Part shown: in pieces, positions 11,723 through 22,279 of the stretch
How the letters are laid out: every line of letters begins with the position of its first letter
How positions within the stretch are numbered: position 1 is the stretch's first letter
Assembly (NCBI GenBank): GCA_030549495.1
Contig: JAUIRK010000677.1
Coordinates: 186,001 to 250,000 of the forward strand
Origin: Nectonema munidae
Lineage: Eukaryota; Nematomorpha; Nectonematoida; Nectonematidae
Direction: 5' to 3'
Length of the DNA stretch: 64,000 bases
Notes under the pieces: generated by a model
What the model saw: the letters and a program-made list of their open reading frames with translations, nothing else
Databases searched by the model: none
What the model was told of the DNA's origin: nothing
Position numbers and translations under genes: made by a program

Positions 11723-12700
11723 TATTTAATTTTAATTATATAATTTTATTCAACTTATTGTTAAATATTTATTATTTCAACCTTTAATGTATTATTTTAG
11801 ACAAATTTTTTCTAACTATAGGTAGCAACCTCTCTATAACCATAAAATGTCAAATTTAAAACTGTTAATATGAAAATAAAAAAATAATAGAATATATTAT
11901 ATTTTATTTCTACTTTATATTTACTATTACTTTTTAATTTTTAAATCAATACAAACAATTAAATTTACCCAAAACTCTTCAATGTAATAATTAGATATTA
12001 TTTAAAAAAAATAAAGAAAATTTTTATTTCAAGATAAAATAGATGAAACATCAAATCTTCTTCCATTTAATATTGAAAAATTCACTTCTTGTTCGTCTGT
12101 TTGATTTGACAGTTGGATATCATGAGCATGACAAATAACGGAGGTAAGTCTGGAAAAAAAAGGGAAAATTTTTATTTGATGATAATCGTTTTGGATCCTT
12201 TCAATATTTTCTTCTCTCTCTTTTCTTTTGGTTCGTTCCCCTTCCAGCAATACTTTGAATTTATTTCTTCTATCTCACACATATCTTTCATTAATTTTTC
12301 TTCTGAACTTATAAAAAAATTCATACTTTCAAGTGTTGTATTTTCAAAAGGAAGGTGAGATTTCTTCTAAAAAGTTGAAAAGGTTTTTGGAAAAGTAAAA
12401 AGTAAACTTATCGCTTAAGAAAAAAGAAAGATTTATTAAGAAAAAATGTATAAAAAAAATAACAAATTATAAAGTGTAATAAAAAAACCTTTCGATGGTG
12501 CAGTTGGCTCGACACTTATGAAATAAACAATAAACAATTACATCAAAATTCGGATTTTTCAAAATACCTGATTGGCCGCTAAGATGAAATCCGATAATAA
12601 AAAAAAGAAACATTCAGTACTTCATTCTATTTTCTAATTTGTAATATATACAGTAATTATAGTAAGTGTTATTATGAAAACATGTATATATAAATAATAG
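11723..12700. other. Interior of the Mutator-like element without recognised coding
   Basis: AT-rich sequence expected to hold the 3' part of the transposase gene and its untranslated region. No DDE or other motif can be read. Short overlapping open frames near 12.03-12.36 kb on both strands look random. Confidence 0.5.
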
Positions 12701-13260
12701 ATTGAACATACAATTAAAATATAAATGTTCATATACATTCATATTTGAAGTATATATATATACATATATAAAACAGGTTCTCTGTATAGATAGGTAAAGA
12801 TTTAAAAGTATGGTATATATTCTATAAAATATTTTATATGGTTTCTATTGAAAAGAACATGAGTAGCAGTTAGGAATTAACATACCGATCTGTATTTTTC
12901 AGTATACTCTATTTTCAGTGTTTTTGAAAGACCCAATATTTAGATTTATAAGGTTGAGTATATGGGAATTCGAATTCCAAAGGTTTGATAATTTATATTT
13001 TAGGGTTTGATAATATTTCACTCTGTTATAGTAAGGCAAACGAGCTATATTTTTGTTGCGAAGGTCATATCTGAAATCATAAGAGAAAAAGTCTAAAATA
13101 TTGTTAAAAATTTTGGGTAACTTCCCATTAAATAATTTAAATATATACATAGCAAGTTTGAAATGAAACAAATCATTTACTTTAAGGATTTTATTTTCCA
13201 GAAATAGATTATTGGTATGGCAAATATAATTGGTATTATATATTATATATATATCTCAAA
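12700..13260 (-). mobile_element. LINE C-terminal fragment inside the Mutator-like element
   Basis: The frame at 12899-13171 reads YIFKLFNGKLPKIFNN then YDLRNKNIARLPYYNR and LSNLWN. This matches the post-RT region of the Jockey/CR1-type LINEs seen at 5.3, 18.9 and 33.2 kb. No RT core is present, so it is a short 5'-truncated insertion. The exact ends are uncertain: AT microsatellites lie near 12755-12770 and 13238-13255. Confidence 0.7.
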
Positions 13261-13677
13261 GCTTTTTTCTGTGTTTTTTCATTTACGCGTTGTGAAACCC
13301 TTCACAATGATTGTTTGTTCTAATTGCTTTTTCCTTGTACATTCCATATGTTTATATTGCAATTGCGAATCCAAGTAATTTCAAAATATTCAATAAAACT
13401 ACCAATTTCAAGGGGTTCTAAAAATCTCTTCATTTTGTTAAATATATATTTCACCTAAAATTTTTGAGTCAATAAATGTTTAAAGTAAACGTATAAAGTA
13501 CTTCTGAAGGTGGCAAAAATGCAATTGCAAGTAACATCCTAATACAATGTCTGAATTTAGTTGATTTTGAGTATTTGGACTCATACCCTAAGGATGCTAG
13601 CTTTCTGTAGACCGATTGACAGAAATGAAAATAACATCCCGAGTATGTGGCATTAACAAACGACTAAAATGAATGTA

Positions 13678-14610
13678 TTAAAAGTAAATAAAAAAAAGTA
13701 CTTTTTTTCCTGAAGAAATGATTCCTTTTTCAAAATCACCACAAATACTAGTAACTTGATCTTCCCGAATTACTTTTTTCAGACTTTGGAAGATATTACT
13801 TAAAAAAATACATTTTAAAGATTTGAAGTCTTCTTTTTTATCAGAAGCAAGAGCATAGAGTATGGGGATTTGATTATTGTTGTGAAAAGCATGCACTGTT
13901 ACTATTTGGTAAAAGTGCTTTGGAGATTTTTTAAATGTACCGTCAATGTAAAGAGTATTTATAGGATTGACTTGATTTATATGTTTTAGCACATTTCCAT
14001 AAAATACCAAAAGTCTTTTGTGTTCAATAATGGTATCTTCTTGAAGAAAATTAGTTTGATTGGCAAACATATATTTTTCGGGTATTGTGAAAAAAATATC
14101 TTTTGGAGGGCATATTCTTTTTTTGTTGAATCTAATTCTTCTTAAAATCGTTCTTTTCTTTCCATTTTTTTCTCGTTCTTCAGAATTTAAAATTGATAAG
14201 TTTTCTCTACAATAATAAAGAAGTATTAAATATATTTGCATTAAAATTTAGGTGTAAGACATTTTGTATTATCTTTTAGGAGTGTTATTATAAAATGTAA
14301 ATAAAAATATACTGATATATTTCACTTGTGGATTTTCTTGTTGTTAGCGCATCTGCTTTGATTTTTGTAGTAAATTTATTAACAGCTTCTGTAATGGGTT
14401 CATGACTATGAGGAATGAACTTTAATGTTGAGGAATCACTTTTTGATAATATGATTCTTCCTATAAAAGATATTTGTATTATAAAAATATTTGAAATTTA
14501 TATTAAGTTTTTACCTGGGCATTTAGACTTAGTACAATAATAATGTACTGTAGTTTGAAATTCTTGTTTTTTAAAGTATTTGTAACCGTCTCTAAACATT
14601 TGATTTTCTC
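13678..14610 (-). pseudogene. MULE transposase with FLYWCH-type zinc finger (spliced, truncated)
   Basis: Exon 1 (about 14515-14610) encodes FRDGYKYFKKQEF and YYCTKSKCP. An intron at 14461-14514 (GT-AG, 54 bp) leads into exon 2 (14313-14460), with the histidines of PHSHEP completing a C-x4-C...H-x-H FLYWCH/WRKY-GCM1-like finger. A second GT-AG intron (14207-14312) joins it in frame to the catalytic exon (13678-14206). There YIDGTFKKSPKHFYQIVTVH carries the first catalytic Asp and CGDFEKGI the second. The third acidic residue is absent because the frame ends at 13678. The product would bind element ends and cut DNA. A short upstream exon starting MDKQSSLYTHKMRK near 14780 is possible but unproven. 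Confidence 0.8.
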
Positions 14611-14799
14611 AAAGAAAAGTAAATGAAAACAAAGATATTGTATTGTACAGATACAAGAATAGAATAAGATTGACAGCTGTCTTAGTGATGCTATCTCACT
14701 AATCCTATTATAAAGTCTGCAAGAAAATACTAAAGAAAGTAAATTCCAGATAATTACTTCCGCATTTTATGGGTATACAAACTCGATTGTTTATCCATT

Positions 14800-15054
14800 T
14801 TCTTCAATATATGACAGTTATTTGATTTCGTTTCATGCCTCACACCCATCAAACTCATACACTGCTTTCTCAGACGTTATCAATGCGCACATAGCGAGTG
14901 AGCATGTTAAAAGAATAACAAGCGTATATAGAGTAAGAGGGTGTGATGAGGAAAATAAGAACTGCACATTAGTGGAGAAGAGATAAATGCATGCTAGCGG
15001 TTAGATCAAGGAATGAAGAAATAATCAGTGAATCACCACAATCAGAGATTCTCC
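14800..15054 (-). repeat. Right terminal inverted repeat of the Mutator-like element
   Basis: Inverse partner of 11494-11722. The outer 28 bases are almost identical to the left arm. The transposase 5' end lies about 200 bp inside it, so this repeat probably holds the promoter, as in other Mutator elements. Confidence 0.9.
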
Positions 15055-15224
15055 GACTACCAAATATCCATGCTTGCAATTATCTAGTGAAAGCGTTGTA
15101 AACACAGATACACCAACTTCTCATATTTCTCTCTTCATTGTTTCTGATTAAATTTCAAGTATTCCCTCTACAACTCTATTTTTCGCAAAATAAGTTTTGT
15201 TTAAACTTCATTTTTTATTTGATC

Positions 15225-15556
15225 TTCCAACGAAATACAACTATGACTAAAAGTAGTTCTATCAAATTTCGCTTATTGGTGCTAAATATCCAAAGGAATT
15301 GTTTTGCAAGTTATGTTTGGTTGAAGTGAACCATGAAAAAACTTTTTTATTGAAAGTCATAGAAAAACTCAAAAACACGAAAAACATCTCAAAGATCATT
15401 CTGCCAATACCAGTATTGAAGAGTTTTCAAATGATACTTATGATGATTTTAAGAAAAAATTGATTACAGCTTTCCTAGAAGCTAATATTCCATTGCTCAA
15501 ACTTTGTCACTCACGCATTGTTTCACTTTTTCAAAGTCTCGGAGTTTTAAAAAGTT
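15225..15556 (+). pseudogene. BED-like zinc-finger fragment of a hAT/CGGBP1-type protein
   Basis: Two overlapping frames together show LFCKLCLVEVNHEKTFLL (about 15297-15350), then SHRKTQKHEKHLK (from about 15355) and DDFKKKLITAFLEANIPLLK (about 15443-15502). A C-x2-C pair followed by H...H spacing, and an AFLEANIPL block, is what N-termini of hAT transposases and CGGBP1-like proteins show. A frame change near 15350 makes it a relic. The catalytic part is absent. It could be the 5' end of a hAT copy whose rest was lost. Confidence 0.6.
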
Positions 15557-16140
15557 TCTTTTTCAGTTGAGCTGTCATATATAAATGAATTTTTTGATAG
15601 GTTTGATTGATTTTCATAAAAAATGAATTTACCGCTAAATTCAGCATTCTTAAAACTTTATATAATTATTTAGTTAAAAAGTTTCTTTTTGAGATGAGCT
15701 GTCACATTTAACCCTATTAGTGACGGCCTATTTTCATTTCCTCAGTCTTTTTTTTTTGCTACCTCTACAGGTGCTTAATTTGACTTTATTTAATGACAAA
15801 ATTAAAAAATTTTATAAATCGCAAACAATTATACACACAAAAATATATATCTTCAGGGAGGGATAGGTGGGTGTGAATTAATTTGAGCTTAAATTATAAT
15901 TTCAAATAAATTGAGCTTTTATTTTGAAAAAAAATTCAAAAATGATTCTTTTATTTTTTCAAAATTGAGCTTAAATTATAATTTTGTTTATTTAGTGGCT
16001 CCATAAATATCATAGGTTCAAGTGTTATGGCTAAGAGTTGACTTCCATTTTCATAAATGGATGAAAAATACTGAATTAAATTTTTGGTATGAAGTTTTTT
16101 TCAATGATACTATTATCATCATTCACTATGGTTTCTGAAG
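15557..16140. repeat. AT-rich stretch with short direct duplications
   Basis: Two diverged local duplications are visible. One is a 30-bp block around AGTTTCTTTTTCAGTTGAGC near 15553, repeated near 15678. The other is GAGCTTAAATTATAATTT near 15886, repeated near 15966. No gene was seen. Confidence 0.5.
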
Positions 16141-16182
16141 CAACATAATAATGTTTTAAACAATTAAAATATTTTAATTTTT

Positions 16183-16821
16183 ATGACTGTTGAGTACAAA
16201 TATGATTTGTTTGATTCAATAATATTTAATGATTTTGATGATTATCTTCTTTCTAACACAAAAATGATTTCACAAGAAAAGCTGAAAAACCTTTCTTCTT
16301 TTAAGAGTTCAACTTCACTCAAAATCTTACATGTAAATATTCGTAGTTTGAATGCAAATTTTGATGGACTTTTAGTTTTTCTTACTTCGATAAATTTTAC
16401 CTTTGATTTCCTCTGTTTATCTGAAATCTGGCAGGTAAACTCTCTGAATTTTTTGCTACCAGGATATCAGGTAGAAACATATGAGAGAGATAAAAAAGGT
16501 GGTGGCGTTGCTTTATTTTATAAGTCCAAGTTCTCACTACCTTTATGCTCCTCTTCTTATCATAACAATGAGTATGGTTTCTTAACTGCAAAGTTTGTTG
16601 TTAATAAACGTATTCTAAAGATTTCTGCTTTTTATAGACCCCCTTCTAGTAGCGTTGATAGATTTATTCTGTTTTTTGAAAACTTTCTTTCAACACTTGA
16701 CTTGTCTATAAACAATGTTATCTGTGGGGATTTCAACATCAACATGCTTAACAGCGATTCTTGTTCGCATTCTTTTAATTTCCTAAACACACTCTTGAAA
16801 AATAATTTTTGCCTGGAATAA
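16183..16821 (+). pseudogene. LINE ORF2 part: AP-type endonuclease
   Basis: This part nicks target DNA for target-primed reverse transcription. Visible motifs are LHVNIRSLNANF (start of the nuclease fold), FLCLSEIW with the catalytic Glu, GGGVALFYK, SAFYRPPSSS and ICGDFNIN with the conserved Asp-Phe-Asn. The frame stops at 16821, before the SDH motif. FTDHYSN in another frame near 16910 probably continues it, so at least one frameshift separates them. Confidence 0.88.
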
Positions 16822-16935
16822 CTAAATGTGCAAGGTATTCCGGTACTCTTATTCACAATATTTTTTTAATTTTAGCAACTCTTACGAATCTTATAATGTA
16901 TATACTCATTTTACTGACCATTATTCAAATATTTT

Positions 16936-18386
16936 ATGCTTTCAAAATTTTTTATACACTCTAATGTTTCAGATGAAATCGTATTTAAACGATGTTTCTC
17001 AACACGAAATCATCATACATTCAGTAGAATAATAAGTCAAACTGATTTTTCACCTGTCTATCTTGCAGAAAATTGCGAAAGTGCCTTCTCAGTTTTCATG
17101 AGGTTATACAAAAAGGTATATGATATTTCATTTCCTTTAAAACCTGTTTCTCCTAAATCATTGGTAAACCCTTGGTTTTCTCCCGACCGTATGAAATTTA
17201 AAAAAATAAAAGAATTATTATATAAAAAATATAGAAAAAACCCGTCTTCTTATCAGAGTGAAATTAAATACAGAAATTACTTGAAGTTCTTTAAATATCA
17301 AGTGAAGAATGCAAAACGTGATTATTACTCGAATAGGTTTGAACAAAATAAAAAGAACATATGGAGAACAATTAATGAAATATTAGTATTGAAAAATAGG
17401 GGTGCGATTACTCACCAATCTGAGGATTTTATACCATTTATAATGCGAAGTGAACAAACTATATCTAGTGACTGCCATAGTTTTCTTGATGATACTCTGT
17501 CTTCGAATACTGTATCTTTTTTCTTAATATAGAAGACATATATTGCTATCTCCTCTTTGAAAAATTTAAAATCTATTGGGTATGATGAAATTTGTTTGAA
17601 AGCGGTTATTTCTTCTTTGCCTTATATTGAAAATATGCTTCTCTATTTATACAACTATTCTCCTCACCCTAAAATTTTCCCTAAATGCCTCAAGCTGGCT
17701 AAAATGGTTCCTTTGCCTAAAAGTGGTAAGAAACTTTCTCCATCAAACTTTAGGCCTATTTCTGTCTTATCGGTTTTTTCGAAAATCTTTGAAAAAATTA
17801 TTTCAACTAAAATGATATCTTTTATCACCAAATTCGGTTTAATTTCTTCTCAACAGTACGCTTTCATTTCGGGATCTTCTACTGAAAATGCATTGCTACA
17901 TTTTTGTTCCGGCATATATGAAAACTTTTATGGTAATGTTTCTTCTTTAGCTGTGTTTATTGATTTTGCGAAAGCCTTCGACTCTGTAAACCACAATTGT
18001 TTAAACTTGGTTTTCGCTCAGACTTTCATTCATGGTTTTTCAGCTACATATCTGATCGGCACTTTTTTATTTCTCATAATAACTCTTCTTCATCAGTTTA
18101 TCCAATGTCACAAGGAGTTCCACAAAGATCAATTCTTGGTCCGTTGTTTGTTCTCTTCATTAATGATTTGCCTTCTTTTCTTTCAAAAAAATGTACAGCG
18201 TATATCTACGCTGATGATGTAACTTTGTTGTTTAAAATGGCAGAAAATGATTCAATAAATTGTAAAGTAAATGACTGTCTTAAAATGGTGTCAATTTGGG
18301 CAAAAATGAATTTGTTGAATATAAACTATGATAAGTGTAAGTATATGATTTTCTCTAGTAGCCTTTTTTCAATGATCTTGCATTAA
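16936..18386 (+). pseudogene. LINE ORF2 part: reverse transcriptase
   Basis: The linker at 16936-17532 has NPWFSPDRMKFKKIKELLYK. The RT core begins at about 17557 with KSIGYDEICLKAV, then KMVPLPKSGKKLSPSNFRPI, GSSTENALLHF, FIDFAKAFDSVNH (first catalytic Asp) and, in a second frame from 17997, QGVPQRSILGPLFVLFINDL. YADDVTLLF at about 18205-18232 is the catalytic box with both Asp present. At least one frame change (near 18000) and a stop at 17530 break it. The enzyme would copy the element RNA at a nicked target. Confidence 0.88.
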
Positions 18387-18389
18387 AAA

Positions 18390-19010
18390 TTGATAAATTT
18401 CACCTAATAAGGGTACCTCATTTTAGCTTTCTTGTTGTAATTTTGACGGAAAAACTTTCTTGGACATTGCATATAGTCTGTTATTGTCAAAATATCACGA
18501 TATTCTGGCATTCTCGGAAAAATTAGGAAATTTATTTCTCCAAAGGTTAACAAAGTACTTTATTATGCATATATATACCCCCATATAAAATATGCAAATA
18601 TACTCTGGGGATCTTCTAATTATACACTTTTGAGTAGAATAAACTCTCTCCAACACAGATTATTTTTGAACATCAATATGAATGTTATTCTTCAAGATCG
18701 CTATCTAAACATATACCAAATCAACTATTTAGTTTCCTCAATTTTTTTCTATAATTCTATCAACCATATTGAAGGGTTTTTTAATGACTTCTATTCTAGA
18801 AATAACTCTATTCACTCTTATAATACAAGATCCTGTGATAAGTTTCATTATTTTTACTACTCTCATAAAAGTTTTCTAACAAAGTTGAAACTTAGATCCA
18901 CAAATTTTATTAATAAACATCTATATTCTCTAGATTTTTCAAGTTTGTATAAATTTAAAAAAAGCGTTCTATCTGTTCTTTATAATTCTGACTATGATTT
19001 TCGAATATAA
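18390..19010 (+). pseudogene. LINE ORF2 C-terminal region
   Basis: The first part (18400-18630) is degenerate. The frame at 18630-19010 carries SRINSLQHRLFLNINM, HSYNTRSCDKFHYFYYSHK and FINKHLYSLDFSSLYKFKKS. This pattern matches the LINE ends at 33.1-33.35, 5.3-5.6 and 50.4-50.7 kb. The likely role is RNA or DNA binding during retrotransposition. That is family inference, as no zinc knuckle is seen here. Confidence 0.75.
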
Positions 19011-19199
19011 TTTTTTTGAGCTGTCGATACCTCAAATACCATATATATTCCCTAATGTTTTGTTGTTTAGTATTTTATGTATTATCTGGCTACTTCATGT
19101 GAATCAGAGGTCTGGCAAGACCTCCGGGGAGACAACTTGCGAGCCTTATTATATATTTAAATGTGTAAATCGTAAAATGCTAAAAAAATATACTTAAAA

Positions 19200-20200
19200 T
19201 AAAAATTTTCAAAAATATTTTACATACTTATTGAAAGCCACATTTCAAAAATTCTACCTAAAAGTTCAAAAAACTTAACTTTGAAATTGCAGTTTTATTT
19301 CATAAAAACTATATGATTGGTTGAAATGTTTATGTATAATAATAATAATAATAATACTAATACTACTTTTTGGAAATTTTTACTTGTTTGATTTGCAGAA
19401 AGAATTAAACTGTTTTTCAATATTTCTTTTTCATGATATATATCATTAGAAAGCTTATCGTTTGCTACATACTCTAGAATAATTTATTTTTGCAAAAGTT
19501 TTAAAAAATTTTAATAAATGGACTTTACTTCGAAAAATTTTGTCTAAATTTTTGAAAAAATTACGGACCACCTTTTGAGTGAAGCATAATGTAAAGATTT
19601 TTAAAAAAAATTGAATGAAAATGGTATCATTGGAAAGGTATACTCTTTGTGGTAAACATAGGCTAGGTTATACAAATAAATATATTTTTATTTTTCCAAA
19701 ATCTGCTTTTATGTGGTCAGACAACTTTTATCTAGTTTCAAAAAATACCAATAATAATTAACGTCATGAATTTATATATTATTTTTTCAATATTTTATAT
19801 TCACAAAGGTAAAATATGGTTTTTTACATTTTAAAATGTCATAGTTAACGAAAACTGTCGAAAATTAATATATATTTTTTACTTTTTATGGGTCAGTATA
19901 ATGTTTTTCTAATAAATTTAAAATTATTTTTGAAATGAAAAATGTCGATCGAATGTACAAGATTTGAAGCTATACTCTTTGTGGGTAAAATAGGCTAGGT
20001 TTTACAAATAAATATATTTTAATTTTTCCAAAATCCGTTTTTATGTGAGGTAATTAATTTTTTTTTATTTTAAAAAATACCTTTAATTAAAGGGAAGAGG
20101 TTTTTATTTATTTTTAAAAAAAAAAAAAAAATTTTTTAAAAAAAAAAAAAAAAAAAAATTTTTAAAAAAAAAACTTCTTCTTTTCTCCCCCCTTATAAAA
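19200..20200. repeat. AT-rich region with a diverged direct repeat
   Basis: A block around TATACTCTTTGTGG, GGCTAGGTT and TACAAATAAATATATTT occurs near 19639-19705 and again near 19971-20040, a spacing of about 330 bp. A (ATA)n microsatellite lies at 19337-19366, and long mixed A/T runs at 20110-20210. No gene was seen. The pure A/T runs may hide an assembly problem. Confidence 0.6.
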
Positions 20201-20204
20201 AAAA

Positions 20205-20490
20205 AAAAACTATACTTTGCAATTTGCACGATTTTAAATATTATATTTGTCAAATAATCAAAATAAAATTCTGTAATCAAAGAATCGAAAAATATTCTTA
20301 AAAAAATATCAAACTTTCTGTTTATATTTTGCTACCTCATACGATGTTACAAAAGTTATTACATATATTTTCAATTTGCACGATTTTAAATATTATATTT
20401 GTCGAATAATCAAGGAATCGAAAAATGTTCAACTCAAAAAATATTTATTCTTTTTAAATATATCGTTGGCTCCCCTTACTTTTAAAATTG
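20205..20490 (-). repeat. Left arm of a long inverted repeat
   Basis: The reverse complement of this arm matches 20675-20960, for example CGTTGGCTCCCCTTACTTTTA against its inverse near 20683-20703. The arm holds about one and a half inverted copies of the 161-bp unit that is tandem on the right side. Confidence 0.85.
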
Positions 20491-20507
20491 AAAGATAAAC
20501 CTAGTCT

Positions 20508-20645
20508 TTAACCCATTAAGTCCCAATGTTCGCATTTGGGAACATAAGTAATTTCATCTTCATCTGCTTTTTTCAATGACTTTGAATATAAATCGTCTGC
20601 GTTATTTTAAATATCTTCTGATTTCTATGGTACTTAATGGGTTAA
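20508..20645. mobile_element. piggyBac-like MITE in the centre of the inverted repeat
   Basis: About 138 bp bounded by TTAA at 20508-20511 and 20642-20645. The perfect terminal inverted repeats read TTAACCCATTAAGT. TTAA ends and short TIRs starting CCC are typical of piggyBac-derived MITEs. It has no coding capacity. Confidence 0.82.
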
Positions 20646-20674
20646 TAATTAATTTTTATCAAATTATGCACATA

Positions 20675-21247
20675 CGAAACTAAAAGTAAGGGGAGCCAAC
20701 GATATATTTAAAAAGAATAAATATTTTTTGATTTGAACATTTTTCGATTCTTTGATTATTCGACAAATATAATATTTAAAATCGTGCAAATTGCAAAGTA
20801 TAGGTAATAACTTTTGTAACATCGTATGAGGTAGCAAAATATGAACAGAAAGTTTGATATTTTTTGATTTTTTAAAGAATATTTTTCGATTCTTTGATTA
20901 CAGAATTTTATTTTGATTATTTGACAAATATAATATTTAAAATCGTGCAAATTGCAAATTATAGGTAATAACTTTTGTAACATCGTATGAGGTAGCAAAA
21001 TATGAACAGAAAGTTTGATATTTTTTGATATTTTAAAGAATATTTTTCGATTCTTTGATTACAGAATTTTATTTTGATTATTTGACAAATATAATATTTA
21101 AAATCGTGCAAATTGCAAAGTATAGATAATAACTTTTGTAACATCGTATGAGGTAGCAAAATATGAACAGAAAGTTTGATATTTTTTGATATTTTAAAGA
21201 ATATTTTTCGATTCTTTGATTAAGGAATTTTATTTTGATTATTTGAT
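20675..21247 (+). repeat. 161-bp tandem repeat and right arm of the inverted repeat
   Basis: The unit starting CGATTCTTTGATTA recurs at 20887, 21048 and 21209, an exact spacing of 161 bp twice. A partial unit precedes and a 39-bp partial follows. Units include AAAATCGTGCAAATTGCAAA and ACATCGTATGAGGTAGC and are nearly identical. The array runs directly into the 5' end of the LINE at 21.25 kb. Short protein-like frames here are only translated repeats. Confidence 0.92.
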
Positions 21248-21316
21248 AAAATATATTAAAAAGAACTTAAGACTTCTTTTGATAATTATAGATTTTCTCA
21301 ATCTGATGAATCAAAA

Positions 21317-22279
21317 ATGTCTTACTCTTTTGTTACAAAGGCTTCATGCCATGAGTCTAATTTGATTTCTCAAGATAGTACATCTTTAAACAAATCTTCG
21401 CAAGAAAATAAACCTTTTAATTTTGAATCATCAATACTCATCCCTAAATTTTTTGAAGATGAAACCAAGAAAATTATTGAGGATACTTTTGAAGATGAAA
21501 CCAAGGATATTATTGAGGATACTGAAAATACGTTACAAAATGATACAAAAAATTTGAAAGATAAAATAATTAATGGTAAAAGAAAGAAAGATATTGGTTT
21601 TTTAATAGATTCAAAACTTAAACCAAGTAAAAACAAATGATGTATAAAGCGATATAAAAGATTAAAGAACAATTCTTTATTATTAGAAACATCAACAAAC
21701 AATTTAAATAATCTGAAAGAATTTTTAGTGAAAAATGAAATAAACTGGGAAAACTTGAAGCAAAAAAGTCCGTACTTTTGTCTGAAAAATCTTGATGCAT
21801 CATTGTCTTTAGATGAAGTAAAGTCTATAATTTGTGATCAAAATGGAATTAACGCAACGGATATTCTAGGTATTTTTAAATTTTCCAATCCAAATAATTC
21901 TACTTCATATAATATTGGCATTAAATTTAATCCCATCGTGAAATCTTTATATTTACATAAATATATTTATATAAACCATAGTGCACATGATTTAGTTCTT
22001 CTTCGTAGTTACGTAAAAGTATGTTATAAATGTAATAATTACAACCATTTCGCTAAAGAGTGTAAACGATCTAAGCCTATTTGTAAATAATGTAGTCATG
22101 AGCATTTTTCTAAAGATTGTCCTAATAAAGAAAACATTTCTTGTTTTAGTTGTGCAAAGAAAAAATATGTTTCTAACCACATTTGTAACTCTGGCAATTG
22201 CACTTCTTTTTTGAACTATAAACAACAATTAGATGATCTTAACACTAACAGTTTGAATATTCTTTTATCTAATCATTGA
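21317..22279 (+). pseudogene. LINE ORF1: gag-like protein with CCHC zinc knuckles
   Basis: The frame encodes an acidic-repeat N-terminus (two FEDETK-type repeats near 21460-21500) and a middle region with an RNA-binding look. Near the end come three cysteine knuckles: CYKCNNYNHFAKEC, CSHEHFSKDC with a preceding Cys, and CFSCAKKKYVSNHIC. Such ORF1 proteins bind the LINE RNA as a chaperone. Two in-frame stops (21638-21640 and 22088-22090) interrupt one continuous frame. The final TGA at 22277-22279 overlaps the ORF2 ATG by one base (TGATG). Confidence 0.85.

Larger units (their letters stand above)
11494..15054 (-). mobile_element. Mutator-like (Phantom-type) DNA transposon with long TIRs
   Basis: A 3.56-kb element bounded by long, imperfect inverted repeats that begin GGAGAATCTCTGATT on each strand. 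The repeats extend about 230-250 bp inwards (11494-11722 and about 14800-15054). Inside lies a minus-strand MULE transposase with an N-terminal FLYWCH-type finger, the combination known for the Phantom branch of the Mutator superfamily. Part of a LINE has inserted at about 12.7-13.25 kb and the 3' part of the gene seems lost, so it is not autonomous now. The expected 9-bp target duplication was not found (AGTACTCTA against GACTACCAA). Confidence 0.85.
16183..19150 (+). mobile_element. Near full-length LINE ORF2 (Jockey/CR1-type), several breaks
   Basis: A non-LTR retrotransposon with AP endonuclease, reverse transcriptase and a long C-terminal tail in order, but split by a few stops and frame changes. 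No ORF1 was seen in front. No RNase H domain was seen, which fits Jockey/CR1-like clades. The 3' untranslated part (19010-19150) contains a strong hairpin, GAGGTCT-GGCA-AGACCTC near 19107. It does not end in the (CTT)n tail of the other copies. Confidence 0.88.

Noticed and set aside
20756-21159. Two near-identical minus-strand frames (about 66-80 codons)
   Set aside because: They are translations of the 161-bp tandem repeat, not genes.
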